Shown: one piece after another, positions 24,325 through 31,741 of the stretch
Numbering within the stretch: the stretch's first letter is position 1
Layout of the letters: each line of letters begins with the position of its first letter
NCBI RefSeq assembly: GCF_022489025.1
Contig: NZ_JAKVTG010000021.1
Coordinates: 1-40,474, forward strand
Source of the DNA: Planococcus halocryophilus
GTDB taxonomy: Bacteria > Bacillota > Bacilli > Bacillales_A > Planococcaceae
Direction: 5' to 3'
Length of the DNA stretch: 40,474 bases
Program-made: the position numbers and the translations under genes
Notes under the pieces: generated by a model
Seen by the model: only the letters and a program-made list of their open reading frames with translations
Told to the model about the DNA's origin: nothing
Database searches by the model: none

Positions 24325-24352
24325 TAGACGCAATGTGAAAAAATCGGTCGCA
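24325..24352 (-). promoter_or_regulatory. Candidate ECF-type promoter for the sigma operon
   Basis: On the reverse strand, TGCGAC (24347-24352) and CGTCTA (24325-24330) are separated by 16 bases. This resembles Bacillus ECF promoters (AAC-type -35, CGTC-type -10), although the -35 lacks the usual AAC. The remaining gap up to 24646 contains no gene. Confidence 0.5.
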
Positions 24353-24646
24353 CTTATCGGGAATTTTTATAGGTTAAAGTTTCAAGCCAAGTCGCGAAGC
24401 TGTCAATTTAGCTAGATATCTTTGAAAAGGACTTATGAATTCCATAGATAAAAGCTAGTTTAGATTGTATAGTAAGGAGAAAATTGCTTCATTCAATTAG
24501 GTTAGAATGGAGTAGTCCACTGTTTCCTTGTTCTTCGTCTGCTAGTATACACCAAGAGGTTTGCCATGAATGATTATTTCTATATATGGAACTTTATTGC
24601 TATTATTACGTCGAATGGTAATTAAAAAAGAAAGGAAGTGTGTTCT

Positions 24647-25123
24647 ATGTTGTTTCGGAATATGGTGTTGTTGGTAGGGGCATTTGTGACGTTTGTTTTC
24701 GCGACACTTGTTAGCTGGTACGAAGGGGGTCAGCTGCGCGATTACCCTTGGGAATGGGAACATACCGCGGTTTTCTCAAATTGGGTCAATGACGGGTTTA
24801 CGAATGCAGAAAATTTGTTAGTCATTGATCATTTTATTTACGCTGCCAAATTTGAACCTCTTTTTCCATTGTTGATGGCCAGTTCATTCCTTTGGATGGT
24901 TTTTCAACTGATATTTTGGTTGTTCAAGGGGCGCAGAGCTGTTAGAAATACCTTATTGCTATTGATAACTATTGCTTCGTTTACAATGTGCGGCATCCTC
25001 TTTGATTCTCCGACAGCAGGTTTCAAATTGTTTTCGCTTTTCTTTGGATTGGTAGGGTTAATAACCCTTTTGGGTGTATTTCTTATCCAAGGTAGAAAAG
25101 ATGGAGTAATCGCAACAGTTTAA
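24647..25123 (+). CDS. DUF4306 family membrane protein (YjdJ-like)
   Basis: A 158-residue protein with four membrane segments (residues about 4-22, 70-90, 98-117, 120-142). The stretch SWYEGGQLRDYPWEWEHTAVF, then FIYAAKFEPLFPLLMASSFL, matches my recollection of the DUF4306/YjdJ family. Function unknown. The ATG at 24647 is preferred because AAAGGAAG lies about ten bases upstream; the GTG at 24638 is too near to that site. It is transcribed away from the sigma operon. Confidence 0.8.
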   Translation: MLFRNMVLLVGAFVTFVFATLVSWYEGGQLRDYPWEWEHTAVFSNWVNDGFTNAENLLVIDHFIYAAKFEPLFPLLMASSFLWMVFQLIFWLFKGRRAVRNTLLLLITIASFTMCGILFDSPTAGFKLFSLFFGLVGLITLLGVFLIQGRKDGVIATV

Positions 25124-25180
25124 CCTATTCTACAACCATTGAACTTTCTATAGAGGCGATTTTTGTTGTAAATATGCAGG

Positions 25181-25289
25181 TTTTCATATGAAACTTTATC
25201 AGAAGCTACTTAAAGTGAAAAGGAGAGAAGAGGCTGTACATAGCGCATCTTTTCTCCTTTTTGTTTGCGAAAATGTACTTTTACGAACG
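25181..25289 (+). repeat. B element 13 (with terminator 25218-25263)
   Basis: Head TTTTCATATG then CTTTATCAGAAG; long stem AAAGGAGAGAAGA ... TCTTTTCTCCTTT; tail GCGAAAATGTACTTTTACG. Nearly the same as element 14 at 29294. It fills most of the 305-base gap before the GNAT gene. Confidence 0.88.
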
Positions 25290-25428
25290 GTTTTCTAAGG
25301 AAATCTGATAACAGCAATATAACGAAGTAGAATTTCAGAAAGTTCTATTTATAATCAAAAATAATGGATATAATTGGTATGATGAAAGAAATCAATAAAT
25401 CTACTACTTGAAAAGGATTGGACAACTT

Positions 25429-25941
25429 ATGGAGATATCTTTAAATCTATTACAAGAAGTCGATGCAGAAGCGTTATTTAAGTTTGAGTCTGAAAATCGA
25501 TGGTTTTTTGAAAAAATGGTTCCAAGTCGCGGTGACGATTACTATTCTTTCGAAACATTTTTAAGAAGACATCAAGAATTGCTGAAGGAACAAAAGAAGG
25601 GTCTTTCTTATTTTTATCTGATCACTAATGATGCTGGAGAAATTGTAGGAAGAATCAACTTGGTTGATAAAAAAGATAACATAGCAGACATAGGATTTAG
25701 AGTAGGCGCAATATACGCGGGAAAGGGAATCGGAAATCAGGCATTAAATCTACTATTGAACACTGATTTAAGTGTGAAACAAATACGTGGGAAAACGACG
25801 ACTGTTAACCATGCATCGCAAAAGGTGTTAGAAAGAAATGGGTTTAAGCAAGTTCGAGTAGGCGATGAAGAATTCGAAATGAACGGGGAAATAATGAAGT
25901 TTATACATTATTTGTGGGAAAATGAAACCCCTCGTTTGTAA
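25429..25941 (+). CDS. GNAT acetyltransferase, RimJ/RimL type
   Basis: A 170-residue N-acetyltransferase. It shows the RimJ/RimL-type order: ISLNLLQEVDAEALFKFESE, a long helix (FLRRHQELLKEQKK), LITNDAGEIVGRINL, the acetyl-CoA binding stretch FRVGAIYAGKGIGNQALN and the terminal NHASQKVLERNGF. Likely acetylates a protein N-terminus or a small amine; substrate unknown. The ATG at 25429 is used because AAAAGGAT lies upstream; the TTG at 25408 precedes it. A standalone unit between B element 13 and A repeat 14. Confidence 0.87.
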   Translation: MEISLNLLQEVDAEALFKFESENRWFFEKMVPSRGDDYYSFETFLRRHQELLKEQKKGLSYFYLITNDAGEIVGRINLVDKKDNIADIGFRVGAIYAGKGIGNQALNLLLNTDLSVKQIRGKTTTVNHASQKVLERNGFKQVRVGDEEFEMNGEIMKFIHYLWENETPRL

Positions 25942-26073
25942 AAGAGAATGAATCGATTTTATTGCTACTCTATTTATAAAAAAAATTAAGAAAGTCTGTC
26001 TTACGTTTCAATCAGATTCGAACCTGCTTATTAAAAGTTTGAGACCAATATGAGGTTAAGAAATTTGCCTAAG

Positions 26074-26107
26074 TGAATGTAACTTATGTGCAGTTAAGTT
26101 ACATTCA
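26074..26107 (+). repeat. A repeat, copy 14
   Basis: Perfect arms and core TGTGCAGT; the same 34 bases as copy 1. Confidence 0.95.
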
Positions 26108-26134
26108 AAATCATTTTATTAAGGGGGGAAAGAA

Positions 26135-26509
26135 ATGAAAAAGGTTGCTTTATTAACGATTCTATTGCTTTATTTAGGCGGTTGCAGTAATGGTGGGATC
26201 TATGAATTCTCAGGGACTAGCGAAAATTGGGATGTTTTTTATGTGGTAGATGTTACGAACGATGATGAACAAAAAGTTACAGGATTTCTTGAGTATATTG
26301 GAGATGAACCAATTCCAGAAACAGTTGATTATGAAGTTAGAACCTTATTAACCAGAATGGGGAACACAGGAACAACATTAACAGACGGAAAAGCCGAAAT
26401 TGGAAATGGTTGTGGAGGTTGCACAACTTTTCAAGAAGACGATGAGCTTGAAGTGGAAATTATGTGGGATAACCAGCAAGAAAGATTAATACTGACGACT
26501 AAAAAATAG
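26135..26509 (+). CDS. Small lipoprotein, YEFSG family, paralog 4
   Basis: A 124-residue predicted lipoprotein, closest to the one at 644: both mature parts start NGGIYEFSGTSENWDVFYVV and share DVTNDDEQ and a Cys pair. Signal with lipobox LGGC (Cys17), so anchored outside the cell membrane. Function unknown. The ribosome binding site GGGGGGAAAG is the same as in the other close copies. The gap from A repeat 14 to the ATG is 27 bases, as with copies 1 and 2. Confidence 0.87.
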   Translation: MKKVALLTILLLYLGGCSNGGIYEFSGTSENWDVFYVVDVTNDDEQKVTGFLEYIGDEPIPETVDYEVRTLLTRMGNTGTTLTDGKAEIGNGCGGCTTFQEDDELEVEIMWDNQQERLILTTKK

Positions 26510-26545
26510 CTGTTGTTAGGTTTCAAAAATTTTGCGATCTTTATC

Positions 26546-26579
26546 TGAATGTAACTTATTGTGAATTAAGTTACATTCG
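26546..26579 (+). repeat. A repeat, copy 15
   Basis: Left arm perfect, right arm TAAGTTACATTCG, core TTGTGAAT. Confidence 0.95.
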
Positions 26580-26638
26580 TTTACAGCGTTTTTAACGATA
26601 TTGAATGACAAAATTATTTAGGGATCGAGGTTTTTTTG

Positions 26639-27082
26639 ATGAACGAACAAACGTTGAAATTTTGGAATGATTACTGGACAAGCCAAGGCCAAATCCAAAC
26701 AAAAGAAGTAGAAGCATTTCAATTCGGCGCTGATGCAGATTGGTTAGCTAGTTTAGTAGTCGAAGGGAAAAAAACAGCTACATGTTCAGCTCACGTATGG
26801 TATGAATTCGAGAAAGAACCGTTACCACACGTTGGTCAATATAACATTGTATTAAATTCAAAGGAGTTACCCGTTGCAATTATTAGAGTGACAGATGTAT
26901 CGATTTTACCTATGAATGAAGTTCCAATTGACTTTGCCTTAGCAGAAGGTGAAGGCGATTACACCTATTGGTGGAATGCTCATGAAAAATTTTTTAAAAG
27001 CGAACTAAAAGTACATAATTTACCATACTCAGAAACCATGCTTCTAGTATGTGAACGGTTTGAAGTCATCCATAAATTATAG
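26639..27082 (+). CDS. ASCH domain protein
   Basis: A 147-residue ASCH-domain protein (PUA-like fold, probably RNA- or nucleotide-related). Typical features: FWNDYWTSQG at the start, LVVEGKKTATCSAHVWYEFE with the GxKxxT core, then VTDVSILPMNEVPIDFALAE and EGDYTYWWNAHEKFF. Some relatives are amidohydrolases acting on modified nucleosides. The start is the ATG at 26639, with GGGATCGAGG as a weak ribosome binding site. It is the only gene between A repeats 15 and 16. Confidence 0.88.
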   Translation: MNEQTLKFWNDYWTSQGQIQTKEVEAFQFGADADWLASLVVEGKKTATCSAHVWYEFEKEPLPHVGQYNIVLNSKELPVAIIRVTDVSILPMNEVPIDFALAEGEGDYTYWWNAHEKFFKSELKVHNLPYSETMLLVCERFEVIHKL

Positions 27083-27119
27083 ATTTATTGGAGTAATTGC
27101 TTGAGAATATCGGATTGTT

Positions 27120-27153
27120 TGAATGTAACTTAATCCTAATTAAGTTACATTCA
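27120..27153 (+). repeat. A repeat, copy 16
   Basis: Perfect arms, core ATCCTAAT. Confidence 0.95.
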
Positions 27154-27160
27154 AAACAGT

Positions 27161-27211
27161 AAAAGAACCATGCGGAAAGAATAAAAAATCCTTCCGCATG
27201 GTTCCTTTTTA
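27161..27211 (-). terminator. Bidirectional terminator between ASCH and ccdA genes
   Basis: GAACCATGCGG (27165-27175) pairs with CCGCATGGTTC (27193-27203); A-run before and T-run after allow use in both directions. Confidence 0.85.
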
Positions 27212-27928
27212 AGTCAGCCAAGATTCAATTAAATACTGAAGATCAGCTGTCCAGATATTCAAATAATACATCTTGTCGAAATAAATCATGATGCCTAAAA
27301 CCACGATTATAGCCCCGCCAAACTTCATCAATCCAGCCGAATATTTTAAGATCAATTTTGTTTTTCCAATAAAGAACGCCATGATTATAAAAGGAACACA
27401 AAATCCGATCGAATAAGCCGTCACTACAGCAATCGTTTGAGCTGGATTCACCAAGCTTCCATAAGTGATTATCGCCCCGAAAATTGGTCCGATGCAGGGG
27501 GTCCACCCAGCCGAAAAAATAAAACCGACTACGAATGAATTGAGATAAGTCGCTGATTTTTTCTTGTAGTTCAATCTTTTTTCTTTAAACATGAACTCAG
27601 GCTTGATGATGCCCATTAAAAATAATCCCATAAACACCAGAAAAATACCACCCAGCATTTGAATGAGCTTTTGGTTGGTCGTAAACAAACCGCCAATTGT
27701 GCTTAACGAAAATCCGAGAATGTAGTAGATGACAGAGAACCCTAAAGAAAAGAAAATCGAGTGAATCAGTACCTTTTTCCTAAAAGAAGCATCTTTGTTT
27801 TCTTTTAATTCATTTACGGAAACGCCGGTAATGTACGAAATAAAGGATGGATATAAGGGCAAGCAGCAGGGAGAAATAAAGGCTAAGAAACCGCCAGCTA
27901 ACGCAATAAGTAAGGATACATTTTCCAT
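27209..27928 (-). CDS. ccdA: Cytochrome c biogenesis protein CcdA
   Basis: A 239-residue membrane protein with six hydrophobic segments. The redox cysteines lie in FISPCCLPLYPSF near residue 20 and GWTPCIGPIFG in the middle, as in CcdA/DsbD-beta proteins. It carries electrons from cytoplasmic thioredoxin across the membrane to an outer thioredoxin-like protein, here probably the divergent one at 28025. The ATG at 27928 is chosen since GAGGTG lies upstream; the GTG at 27937 overlaps that site. In B. subtilis CcdA serves cytochrome c maturation and sporulation. Confidence 0.92.
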   Translation of the reverse strand: MENVSLLIALAGGFLAFISPCCLPLYPSFISYITGVSVNELKENKDASFRKKVLIHSIFFSLGFSVIYYILGFSLSTIGGLFTTNQKLIQMLGGIFLVFMGLFLMGIIKPEFMFKEKRLNYKKKSATYLNSFVVGFIFSAGWTPCIGPIFGAIITYGSLVNPAQTIAVVTAYSIGFCVPFIIMAFFIGKTKLILKYSAGLMKFGGAIIVVLGIMIYFDKMYYLNIWTADLQYLIESWLT

Positions 27929-28024
27929 TAGTAACACCTCTATGATATTCTAGCATAGAGAACTAACGGATATTCCCATAATTTCCAACTCATATTACGA
28001 AATTATGAACAAGGTGGGCAAAAA

Positions 28025-28546
28025 ATGGATAAAAAGAAAAAGCGATTAATTTACCGAACGTCAATTTTAGGGGTTTTGGCAGTGATGGTGCTCTATGCCG
28101 TTTATCAAGGTGTAAATGATGAGCCTGAAACTGCATTAACAACCCTACAAGAGGAAGCTCCCAATTTCTCAGGGGAAACCTTAACAGGGGATCGATTTGT
28201 TTTAACAGATGAAAATCAAAAAAAGACTTTAATCAACTTCTGGGGAACTTGGTGTGAGCCATGTAAACGCGAAATGCCAGCTCTAGAAACGGCTTATTCT
28301 AATCACAAAGCCGACGGATTTAACGTAATCTCCATCAATTTGGGACAATCCAATTTTGTTACACAACAATTTGTGAAACAGTATAATCTGACTTTTCCAG
28401 TCTTAATCGATCAGGATGGATCGATTAAAGAAGCCTATCACGTAGGTAAATTGCCGGCTTCTTTTTTAGTAGATGAAGACGGGATAATTGAACAAGTTCA
28501 CGAAGGAGAACTTTCAGAAGAGATGTTGGAGGAATGGATAAACTAA
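28025..28546 (+). CDS. resA: ResA-like membrane-bound thiol-disulfide protein
   Basis: A 173-residue thioredoxin-fold protein with one N-terminal membrane segment (TSILGVLAVMVLYAVYQGV). The active site NFWGTWCEPCKREMP has the Cys-Glu-Pro-Cys motif of ResA. LPASFLVDEDGII contains the cis-proline loop. It is expected on the outer face of the membrane, reducing apocytochrome c or other disulfides with electrons from CcdA. ccdA is divergent with 96 bases between the starts, so both may share control. Genuine resA usually lies in the res operon; this could be an accessory copy. Confidence 0.88.
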   Translation: MDKKKKRLIYRTSILGVLAVMVLYAVYQGVNDEPETALTTLQEEAPNFSGETLTGDRFVLTDENQKKTLINFWGTWCEPCKREMPALETAYSNHKADGFNVISINLGQSNFVTQQFVKQYNLTFPVLIDQDGSIKEAYHVGKLPASFLVDEDGIIEQVHEGELSEEMLEEWIN

Positions 28547-28626
28547 AGCATTCTATAAGTTCTCTGTAAAACAAGAAACCAAATTTTTTGAAGCTAAACT
28601 TCAGTTTCTCAGAAAGGGTGTAAGAG

Positions 28627-28839
28627 ATGGACCGTTTTGATATGAGCTTTCAAAACAAAAAAGTTAGGGTTTGGTTTGCCTTTGTTTTACCTCTAACTTT
28701 ACTTGTCGCGCTGCTATATATTTTTCTTCCACTCGAATTTCAATTCATTTCAACCCTCTTATTAATTGTTGGATTAAGCATTTACTATGCTTGGGTTGTA
28801 ATTGATAAGAGAAAGCAAAAAATAAACAGACAAGGATAG
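28627..28839 (+). CDS. 70-residue two-helix membrane protein
   Basis: Two hydrophobic segments (VWFAFVLPLTLLVALLYIFL and FISTLLLIVGLSIYYAWVV) flank a short acidic turn; the ends are charged. GAAAGGGTG lies upstream of the ATG. No family recognised. It follows the resA-like gene by 80 bases and may be transcribed with it. A repeat 17 follows 9 bases after its stop. Confidence 0.7.
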   Translation: MDRFDMSFQNKKVRVWFAFVLPLTLLVALLYIFLPLEFQFISTLLLIVGLSIYYAWVVIDKRKQKINRQG

Positions 28840-28848
28840 CAATGAGAG

Positions 28849-28882
28849 TGAGTGTAACGTAATCCTAATTATGTTACGCTCA
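28849..28882 (+). repeat. A repeat, copy 17
   Basis: Arms TGAGTGTAACGTA and TATGTTACGCTCA, core ATCCTAAT. The fourth pair changed from A-T to G-C on both sides and two more pairs are G-T wobbles, so all 13 pairs remain. Confidence 0.93.
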
Positions 28883-28954
28883 AAACGAATATAATTCTTC
28901 ATATTGATCTTTTTATGAGGTCAAAATTAATGCGGATTTTTAAGGAGGGATCTA

Positions 28955-29122
28955 GTGACTGAGTTCCTATTAGCTCTACTTTTTACTTTTGTAATTTTGT
29001 TAGTGATTTTTTATGTTGCCTATAAACTTCTCTTGCCTGAGAAGAAAATAATTAATACAAAGAATCTGGCGATTATATTTGCGCAAGCTGTTGTAATAGC
29101 CTTGCTTTTATCAGTGATTTGA
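28955..29122 (+). CDS. 55-residue two-helix membrane protein
   Basis: A GTG-started ORF (28955) behind AAGGAGGG with good spacing. It encodes TEFLLALLFTFVILLVIFYV, a basic loop KLLLPEKKIINTKN and LAIIFAQAVVIALLLSVI. Two membrane segments with a positively charged loop between. Function unknown. It is the only gene between A repeats 17 and 18 and has its own terminator. Confidence 0.62.
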   Translation: MTEFLLALLFTFVILLVIFYVAYKLLLPEKKIINTKNLAIIFAQAVVIALLLSVI

Positions 29123-29148
29123 AAATGAACGAACCTATTTAAATGTAA

Positions 29149-29180
29149 GAAAACCATCTGGAATTTGGGTGGTTTTTTTG
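29149..29180 (+). terminator. Terminator fused to an A repeat
   Basis: AAAACCATC pairs imperfectly with GGGTGGTTTT; the T-run continues directly into the first base of A repeat 18. Confidence 0.6.
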
Positions 29181-29212
29181 AATATAGCTTAATACTAAGT
29201 AAGTTGCATTCA
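29179..29212 (+). repeat. A repeat, copy 18
   Basis: Arms TGAATATAGCTTA and TAAGTTGCATTCA, core ATACTAAG. Two of the three changed stem positions are G-T wobbles. Confidence 0.9.
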
Positions 29213-29293
29213 GCAAGTGATTAAGAGGGGAAACGATACATTTAAAAGGCTATGTTATTGGGATTTAAGATCGTTTTTATGAGTTGATAAAAG

Positions 29294-29402
29294 TTTACAT
29301 ATGAAAATTTATCGGAAGCTACTTATAGTGAAAAGGAGAGAAGAGGTTGTACGTAGCGCATCTTTTCTCTTTTTTGTTTGCGAAAGTGTACTTTTACGAA
29401 CG
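29294..29402 (+). repeat. B element 14 (with terminator 29331-29377)
   Basis: Head TTTACATATG then TTTATCGGAAG; hairpin AAAAGGAGAGAAGAGG ... CATCTTTTCTCTTTT; tail GCGAAAGTGTACTTTTACG. The clearest full copy. It fills most of the gap 29213-29552, whose remainder shows no gene. Confidence 0.9.
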
Positions 29403-29552
29403 GATACTTTAGAAAGTTTATGAATTTCACTTGGACTATTCCTTGTCATTTCGAGAGTTAATATTATTTACAAATAGCACCATTTTTTCTCAAGTGTATA
29501 ATACAATAGAAAAAAGAAAAAGTGAAATAATTATTATACAAAGGGGGATTCA

Positions 29553-30443
29553 ATGAAGAAACCGATTAAAATTTTCTTTCTCATTACGGCTCTTATTTTT
29601 ATCTTCATTTTCCTATTGCTACTAGGTGGAAGTTTCTTTTTACATAAGTTTTTAGAAGAAACACTTGATACAAACTTCACATATACTGAATCTGTGAGGG
29701 CATTGCTAACTCAAAATGCGAATGGAGAAAGTGAAAAGGAATTAAAAGAATCTTCCATGCGTGAAGACTATCGACACATTTCCATCTATTACGAAAACAA
29801 TTTCTCTCCCCTTTTGCCAATTACCAAAGAAACACTGGACTTGGCCATTTCAAAAAATGAAAAACTCTTCGGTGAAACCATTTTGGAACCGATAGATTTG
29901 CTGGTCTTTGAGGATCTGAAGGAGTTGAGAGGATTCTCTGAACTTAATGATGTAGATGGATTTTATTCTGATTTCCACAAAGTGTTGGCTTTTCACAACT
30001 CTGAGAAGGACTTGATACTAGCAGAGGACAAATATGCCTTATACGCTTTTCAAAAAATGGTGTTGCATGAATACACACATTACGTATTTGATCGGAAAGT
30101 GAAAAATTCAGCTGATTATCCCATGTGGTTTATAGAAGGGGCAGCTGAATACGTAGGAAGTGACCCTAAAGAAGTCCACTTCCCATATTTTGAGAAGATT
30201 TCATTTGAGCAACTAAAAAGTACCAAACAATGGCAGGAAGCTCGGAAAAACCTTATGGGTGATCCATATTTGCAAAGCTATTATGCTTTCGAGTTTCTAA
30301 CAATGGAATATGGGGAAGAAGTGATTAAAAAAATTATCGAGTCAGTGGATGAAACTCGAAATTTTGAAGATAGTTTCACTGAAATCACCGGGTTAATAGT
30401 TCTTGAATTAGAAAGTATGTTTCTAAGTTCTTATAAAGACTGA
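29553..30443 (+). CDS. Peptidase MA family metalloprotease, membrane-anchored, paralog 2
   Basis: A 296-residue protein with an N-terminal membrane segment (IFFLITALIFIFIFLLLLGG). The zinc motif HEYTH is at residues 172-176 and the third ligand Glu195 is in WFIEGAAEYVG. Region for region it parallels the protein at 12492, including YRHISIYYENNFSPLLPITK against the YKHLTMYYTTQDESLIPLTQ of the other. Active site outside the membrane. The start is preceded by AAGGGGG. It follows B element 14, just as its relative precedes B element 9. The next gene follows 34 bases later. Confidence 0.87.
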   Translation: MKKPIKIFFLITALIFIFIFLLLLGGSFFLHKFLEETLDTNFTYTESVRALLTQNANGESEKELKESSMREDYRHISIYYENNFSPLLPITKETLDLAISKNEKLFGETILEPIDLLVFEDLKELRGFSELNDVDGFYSDFHKVLAFHNSEKDLILAEDKYALYAFQKMVLHEYTHYVFDRKVKNSADYPMWFIEGAAEYVGSDPKEVHFPYFEKISFEQLKSTKQWQEARKNLMGDPYLQSYYAFEFLTMEYGEEVIKKIIESVDETRNFEDSFTEITGLIVLELESMFLSSYKD

Positions 30444-30477
30444 AACATTTCATCGCTTTAGAAAAAGAGGGTGTCAC

Positions 30478-30972
30478 ATGAAACAGCTAGATATATTAGG
30501 GTCAGAAACCAAAATTGAAATTAAAATATTGGGAAGGCTTTATCCAGAATCAATTGGTTCATGGGAAGGCGACTGGGTTAAGGGGGACATAAGAGTTGAA
30601 ATCCCGGGATATTCCGCTAATTTTCTTGCGGATTTAAGAGCTGAAGAATTCAAAGAATTTCGTGATCAATTAGCTGCCATGAATCAAGAGTTAGAAGGAA
30701 CAGCCTCCTTGATTTCAATAGAGAATGCTATCAAAGCAAAAGCCGTGATGGATTCTTGTGGAGGGATTTATTGGGAAGTGAGCACTCGGTATCCAATTAG
30801 CACCGGAGCTGTTCTCACTTTTGACTTTGGTTCGGATCAAAGCTATTTAAATCAATTAATTAAGGAATTAGATGAAGTACTGTCAGAATTCCCTGTGCTT
30901 CAACACCACAATGACTTAAAAAGCCACGTAACTGATTTTTTTAGAAAAATGCGCAGTTCTAAAAGAAAATAA
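30478..30972 (+). CDS. WapI-type immunity-like protein
   Basis: A 164-residue soluble protein. The sequence IEIKILGRLYPESIGSWEGDW followed by IRVEIPGYSANFLADLRAEE matches what I remember of WapI-family immunity proteins, which protect against the tRNase toxin WapA. The rest is a mixed alpha/beta domain (GGIYWEVSTRYPISTGAVLT). No wapA-like toxin is nearby, so it would be an orphan protector. AGAGGGTG precedes the start. It may be cotranscribed with the metalloprotease gene. A repeat 19 follows 41 bases after the stop. Confidence 0.7.
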   Translation: MKQLDILGSETKIEIKILGRLYPESIGSWEGDWVKGDIRVEIPGYSANFLADLRAEEFKEFRDQLAAMNQELEGTASLISIENAIKAKAVMDSCGGIYWEVSTRYPISTGAVLTFDFGSDQSYLNQLIKELDEVLSEFPVLQHHNDLKSHVTDFFRKMRSSKRK

Positions 30973-31013
30973 AGGCGCTCTATATGTGACACTTAAAGAT
31001 ATTTATTCTGACT

Positions 31014-31047
31014 CGAATGTAACTTATTCTGAATTAAGTTACATTCA
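31014..31047 (+). repeat. A repeat, copy 19
   Basis: Left arm CGAATGTAACTTA, right arm perfect, core TTCTGAAT. Last A copy before a 4.7-kb gap. Confidence 0.93.
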
Positions 31048-31130
31048 GATTTAAGGAAAATAAATAGAAAATGGTAAATAAGAATGGTCATAGATGTTGG
31101 TACAAAAGTCTTTGGAAGATTTTGAAGTAA

Positions 31131-31292
31131 ATTCTTGGGAGAATAAAGTATAGATTTGAACAACTTATCTCAAAGTCTGAATCCCTTGTTCAACTGATTA
31201 AAAGTGATAATGAGTTAAAAACCTATTTGACTTCTAGAAGGAACCTGCAAAAAGTGTCACAAAATTCAAGAGCATGTCAAAAGTTATAAACA
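31131..31292 (+). pseudogene. Possible gene fragment
   Basis: The frame codes for FEQLISKSESLVQLIKSDNE followed by LKTYLTSRRNLQKV, which looks like real helical protein, but there is no start codon with a ribosome binding site and stops lie close on both sides. Probably the tail of a decayed gene. Nothing else is visible from 31048 to 31328. Confidence 0.3.
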
Positions 31293-31328
31293 GGATGAAA
31301 GGTTACGTTTGAAAGCGGGTGATACAGT

Positions 31329-31643
31329 ATGTTTAATTTGTCCTTAATTCTTATCATAGTTTTTGCCTTAACAGGATTTTGCTTAATTTTGTTTTGGAGT
31401 ATAAAAGAAGAACCGGGAGACGGTCGGATTTGGTTGTACTTATCACCCTTGGGCTACTTTTTAGGTATGTTCTTTATCGTTATACCGTTTATTATTTTTG
31501 TATGCCGGGTCGATATATACAATGGCGTCTGAATAAAAATCATGATGGGCGCACTTGTTGTATTTTCTGCAGTGACGCTCTATGTCATCCTTATTGTTCA
31601 AAGCCTGATGCATTTCGTGAAAACAGAAGGAGAAAAAGAATAA
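31329..31643 (+). pseudogene. Small membrane protein gene with an in-frame stop
   Basis: ATG 31329 starts a 67-residue protein with two hydrophobic segments (LILIIVFALTGFCLILFW, LGYFLGMFFIVIPFIIFV). It ends at a TGA at 31530-31532. The same frame goes on at once with IKIMMGALVVFSAVTLYVIL to TAA at 31643, a third membrane segment and a charged tail. A TGG-to-TGA change in a 104-residue, three-helix protein would explain this. Alternatively two small proteins are made, the second from ATG 31542; there is no clear ribosome binding site for it. Confidence 0.5.
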
Positions 31644-31741
31644 TAAGATAAAAAATTCTTTTATTCCCTTTTAACTTACAGTAGGCTAATTCTTGGATAT
31701 TTGGTATTATTTGTTATATAAAAAAGAAGAGGTGAAGTGTT

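Noticed and set aside
27243..27506. 87-codon reverse ORF
   Set aside because: Alternative frame inside ccdA.
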